NCBI GenBank assembly: GCA_052389755.1 | Contig: JBQTHP010000258.1 | Coordinates: forward strand, 1-6,022 | From: JBQTHP01 sp052389755 | GTDB taxonomy: Bacteria; Pseudomonadota; Gammaproteobacteria; Steroidobacterales; Steroidobacteraceae | Reading direction: 5' to 3' | DNA length: 6,022 nt | Shown here: piece by piece, positions 5,582 to 6,022 of the stretch | Numbering within the stretch: the first letter of the stretch is position 1 | How the letters are laid out: every line of letters starts with the position of its first letter | The notes under the pieces: generated by a model | Databases searched by the model: none | Seen by the model: the letters and a program-made list of their open reading frames with translations, nothing else | What the model was told of the DNA's origin: nothing | Program-made: the position numbers and the translations under genes

Positions 5582-6022
5582 ATGATCAAGACAACGTCGA
5601 TCTTTCTGCTCGCATGCGCCCTGCTCGCCGGCTGTGCCTCACCGGCCGCACGCAAGCCGGACCCTCGCGATCCGTTCGAACTGGTAAACCGCGCGACGTT
5701 CGCCTTCAACGAGGCGGTCGATCGCGCGATCGCGAAGCCCGCGGCGCGCGCCTACGAGCGCGCGGTGCCGGGTCCGGCGCGCAGGGGCGTCACCAATGTC
5801 TTCTCGAACCTCGAGCAGCCGGGCGTCATGGTGAACGACCTGCTGCAAGGCAAGCTGCGGCCCGCCGCGCACGATGCAGGACGCTTCCTGCTCAACACCA
5901 CGCTCGGTCTGGGCGGCTTGTTCGATCCGGCATCCCCCGCAGGCCTCGATCGAAACGACGAGGACTTCGGCCAGACGCTCGGCAAATGGGGCGTCCCCGG
6001 CGGCCCCTATCTCGTGGTGCCG
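5582..6022 (+). CDS. mlaA: Phospholipid-transport lipoprotein MlaA (VacJ), 5' part only
   Basis: The first 147 codons are present; the gene continues past the window edge, where family members reach roughly 230-280 residues. MlaA is an outer-membrane lipoprotein that removes surface-exposed phospholipids and passes them to the MlaC carrier for return to the inner membrane. Residues 1-17 are a lipoprotein signal peptide with lipobox LAGC, giving lipidated Cys18. The conserved family pattern follows: DPFELVNRATFAFN (30-43), RRGVTNVFSNLEQP (67-80), a NDLLQGK segment, GRFLLNTTLGLGGLFD (100-115), then DEDFGQTLGKWGVPGGPYLV (126-145). The ATG at 5582 is the only start that places the signal peptide correctly; no Shine-Dalgarno is visible. 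It lies 66 nt after bepA, another outer-membrane quality gene, with a hairpin between, so it may be separately transcribed. Assignment is strong although the C-terminus is not seen. Confidence 0.95.
   Translation, partial: MIKTTSIFLLACALLAGCASPAARKPDPRDPFELVNRATFAFNEAVDRAIAKPAARAYERAVPGPARRGVTNVFSNLEQPGVMVNDLLQGKLRPAAHDAGRFLLNTTLGLGGLFDPASPAGLDRNDEDFGQTLGKWGVPGGPYLVVP

Overview
The window is about 6 kb of dense, G+C-rich chromosomal DNA. The gene content and order suggest a gammaproteobacterium. The order dapA / gcvR / bcp with a lipoprotein gene after dapA matches the bamC-dapA-gcvR-bcp neighbourhood known from Escherichia and Pseudomonas, and a BepA-type protease gene nearby also fits. I cannot name the genus from sequence alone; a Xanthomonas- or Steroidobacter-like lineage is a guess. 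Nothing looks mobile: there is no transposase, integrase, CRISPR array or phage gene.

The left third reads on the minus strand. Reading right to left it holds dapA (4-hydroxy-tetrahydrodipicolinate synthase, lysine/diaminopimelate pathway), a short lipoprotein gene 16 nt downstream in the place usually held by bamC, and a tRNA-Ser(GGA) locus whose T arm and acceptor stem carry disruptive changes. A 123-nt divergent spacer separates dapA from the plus-strand genes.

The right two thirds read on the plus strand: gcvR (double-ACT regulator of glycine cleavage), bcp (peroxiredoxin), a PIN-PhoH fusion ATPase, bepA (periplasmic M48 metalloprotease/chaperone with TPRs), and the first 147 codons of mlaA (outer-membrane lipoprotein of phospholipid transport), which runs off the window. 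gcvR, bcp and phoH are tightly packed: 16 nt lies between gcvR and the inferred CTG start of bcp, and phoH overlaps bcp by 23 nt with an inferred TTG start. They look like one transcription unit. G+C-rich hairpins lie in the spacers after phoH and after bepA.

Three products (the BamC-like lipoprotein, BepA and MlaA) concern the outer membrane. The others cover amino-acid supply, peroxide detoxification and probably RNA metabolism. This is mostly a conserved housekeeping region, and I found no convincing new multi-gene system. The points worth a second look are the damaged tRNA-Ser, the reduced BamC-like lipoprotein, a DapA lacking all the lysine-feedback residues checked, a Bcp lacking the usual resolving cysteine and apparently starting at CTG, and the PIN-PhoH gene coupled to bcp.
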